Part shown: one piece after another, positions 13,128 through 13,162 of the stretch
How positions within the stretch are numbered: position 1 is the stretch's first letter
Layout of the letters: each line of letters starts with the position of its first letter
NCBI GenBank assembly: GCA_046542915.1
Contig: JBKHAI010000019.1
Location: 1-13,162 of the forward strand
Length of the DNA stretch: 13,162 nucleotides
Origin: SKVL01 sp046542915
GTDB lineage: Bacteria; Patescibacteriota; Minisyncoccia; Phycocordibacterales; CSBR16-193
Reading direction: 5' to 3'
Translations under genes and position numbers: made by a program
Notes under the pieces: generated by a model
Databases searched by the model: none
Seen by the model: only the letters and a program-made list of their open reading frames with translations
Told to the model about the DNA's origin: nothing

Positions 13128-13162
13128 CATTTAAAAACATCCAAAAGGTGTACAGATCCTGT

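Overview
The window looks like a piece of a streamlined bacterial chromosome, most likely from the Candidate Phyla Radiation (Patescibacteria, Parcubacteria-like). This is inferred from several reduced or rearranged core proteins: a threonyl-tRNA synthetase without its TGS domain, an SMC ATPase of only 758 residues with no recognisable hinge, and a NusB protein fused to a Nudix-like domain. The neighbourhood rpmF-nusB-rnc-smc also lacks the fatty-acid genes (plsX/fab/acpP) that separate rpmF from rnc-smc in many other bacteria. There are no mobile elements, phage genes or CRISPR arrays. All genes read through under the standard code; six end in TAA, two in TAG and none in TGA.

Layout. Positions 1-2176 hold a promoter and gyrB (DNA gyrase subunit B) on the plus strand. 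gyrB converges on thrS across a palindromic bidirectional terminator (2226-2257). On the minus strand dnaE (7276-4064, replicative polymerase alpha subunit) is followed after 46 bases by thrS (4017-2278), which also seems to have its own promoter. A 35-base divergent promoter region separates dnaE from rnhB (RNase HII, 7312-7923, plus). Then come rpmF (ribosomal protein L32), a NusB-Nudix fusion, rnc (RNase III, overlapping the fusion by 8 bases) and smc (10086-12362), all on the plus strand. The right end, 12418-13127, is a tRNA cluster: Cys(GCA), Leu(UAA), Lys(CUU), a truncated Leu(UAG) copy and an intact Leu(UAG).

How the genes fit together. Every protein is a core information-processing function. 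GyrB, DnaE, RNase HII and SMC handle replication, Okazaki-primer and ribonucleotide removal, and chromosome organisation. NusB, RNase III and L32 link rRNA transcription, rRNA processing and 50S assembly. ThrRS and the tRNAs serve decoding. The overlap of the nusB fusion with rnc suggests that rRNA antitermination and rRNA cleavage factors are made together.

The most interesting points are the hinge-less SMC, the Nudix-like domain on NusB with two of three catalytic box glutamates replaced, a Leu-tRNA copy whose 3' end is replaced by a terminator-like hairpin, and promoters placed so close to start codons that several mRNAs may be nearly leaderless. I did not find clear evidence for a wholly new multi-gene system; the novelty lies in unusual versions of known core parts.
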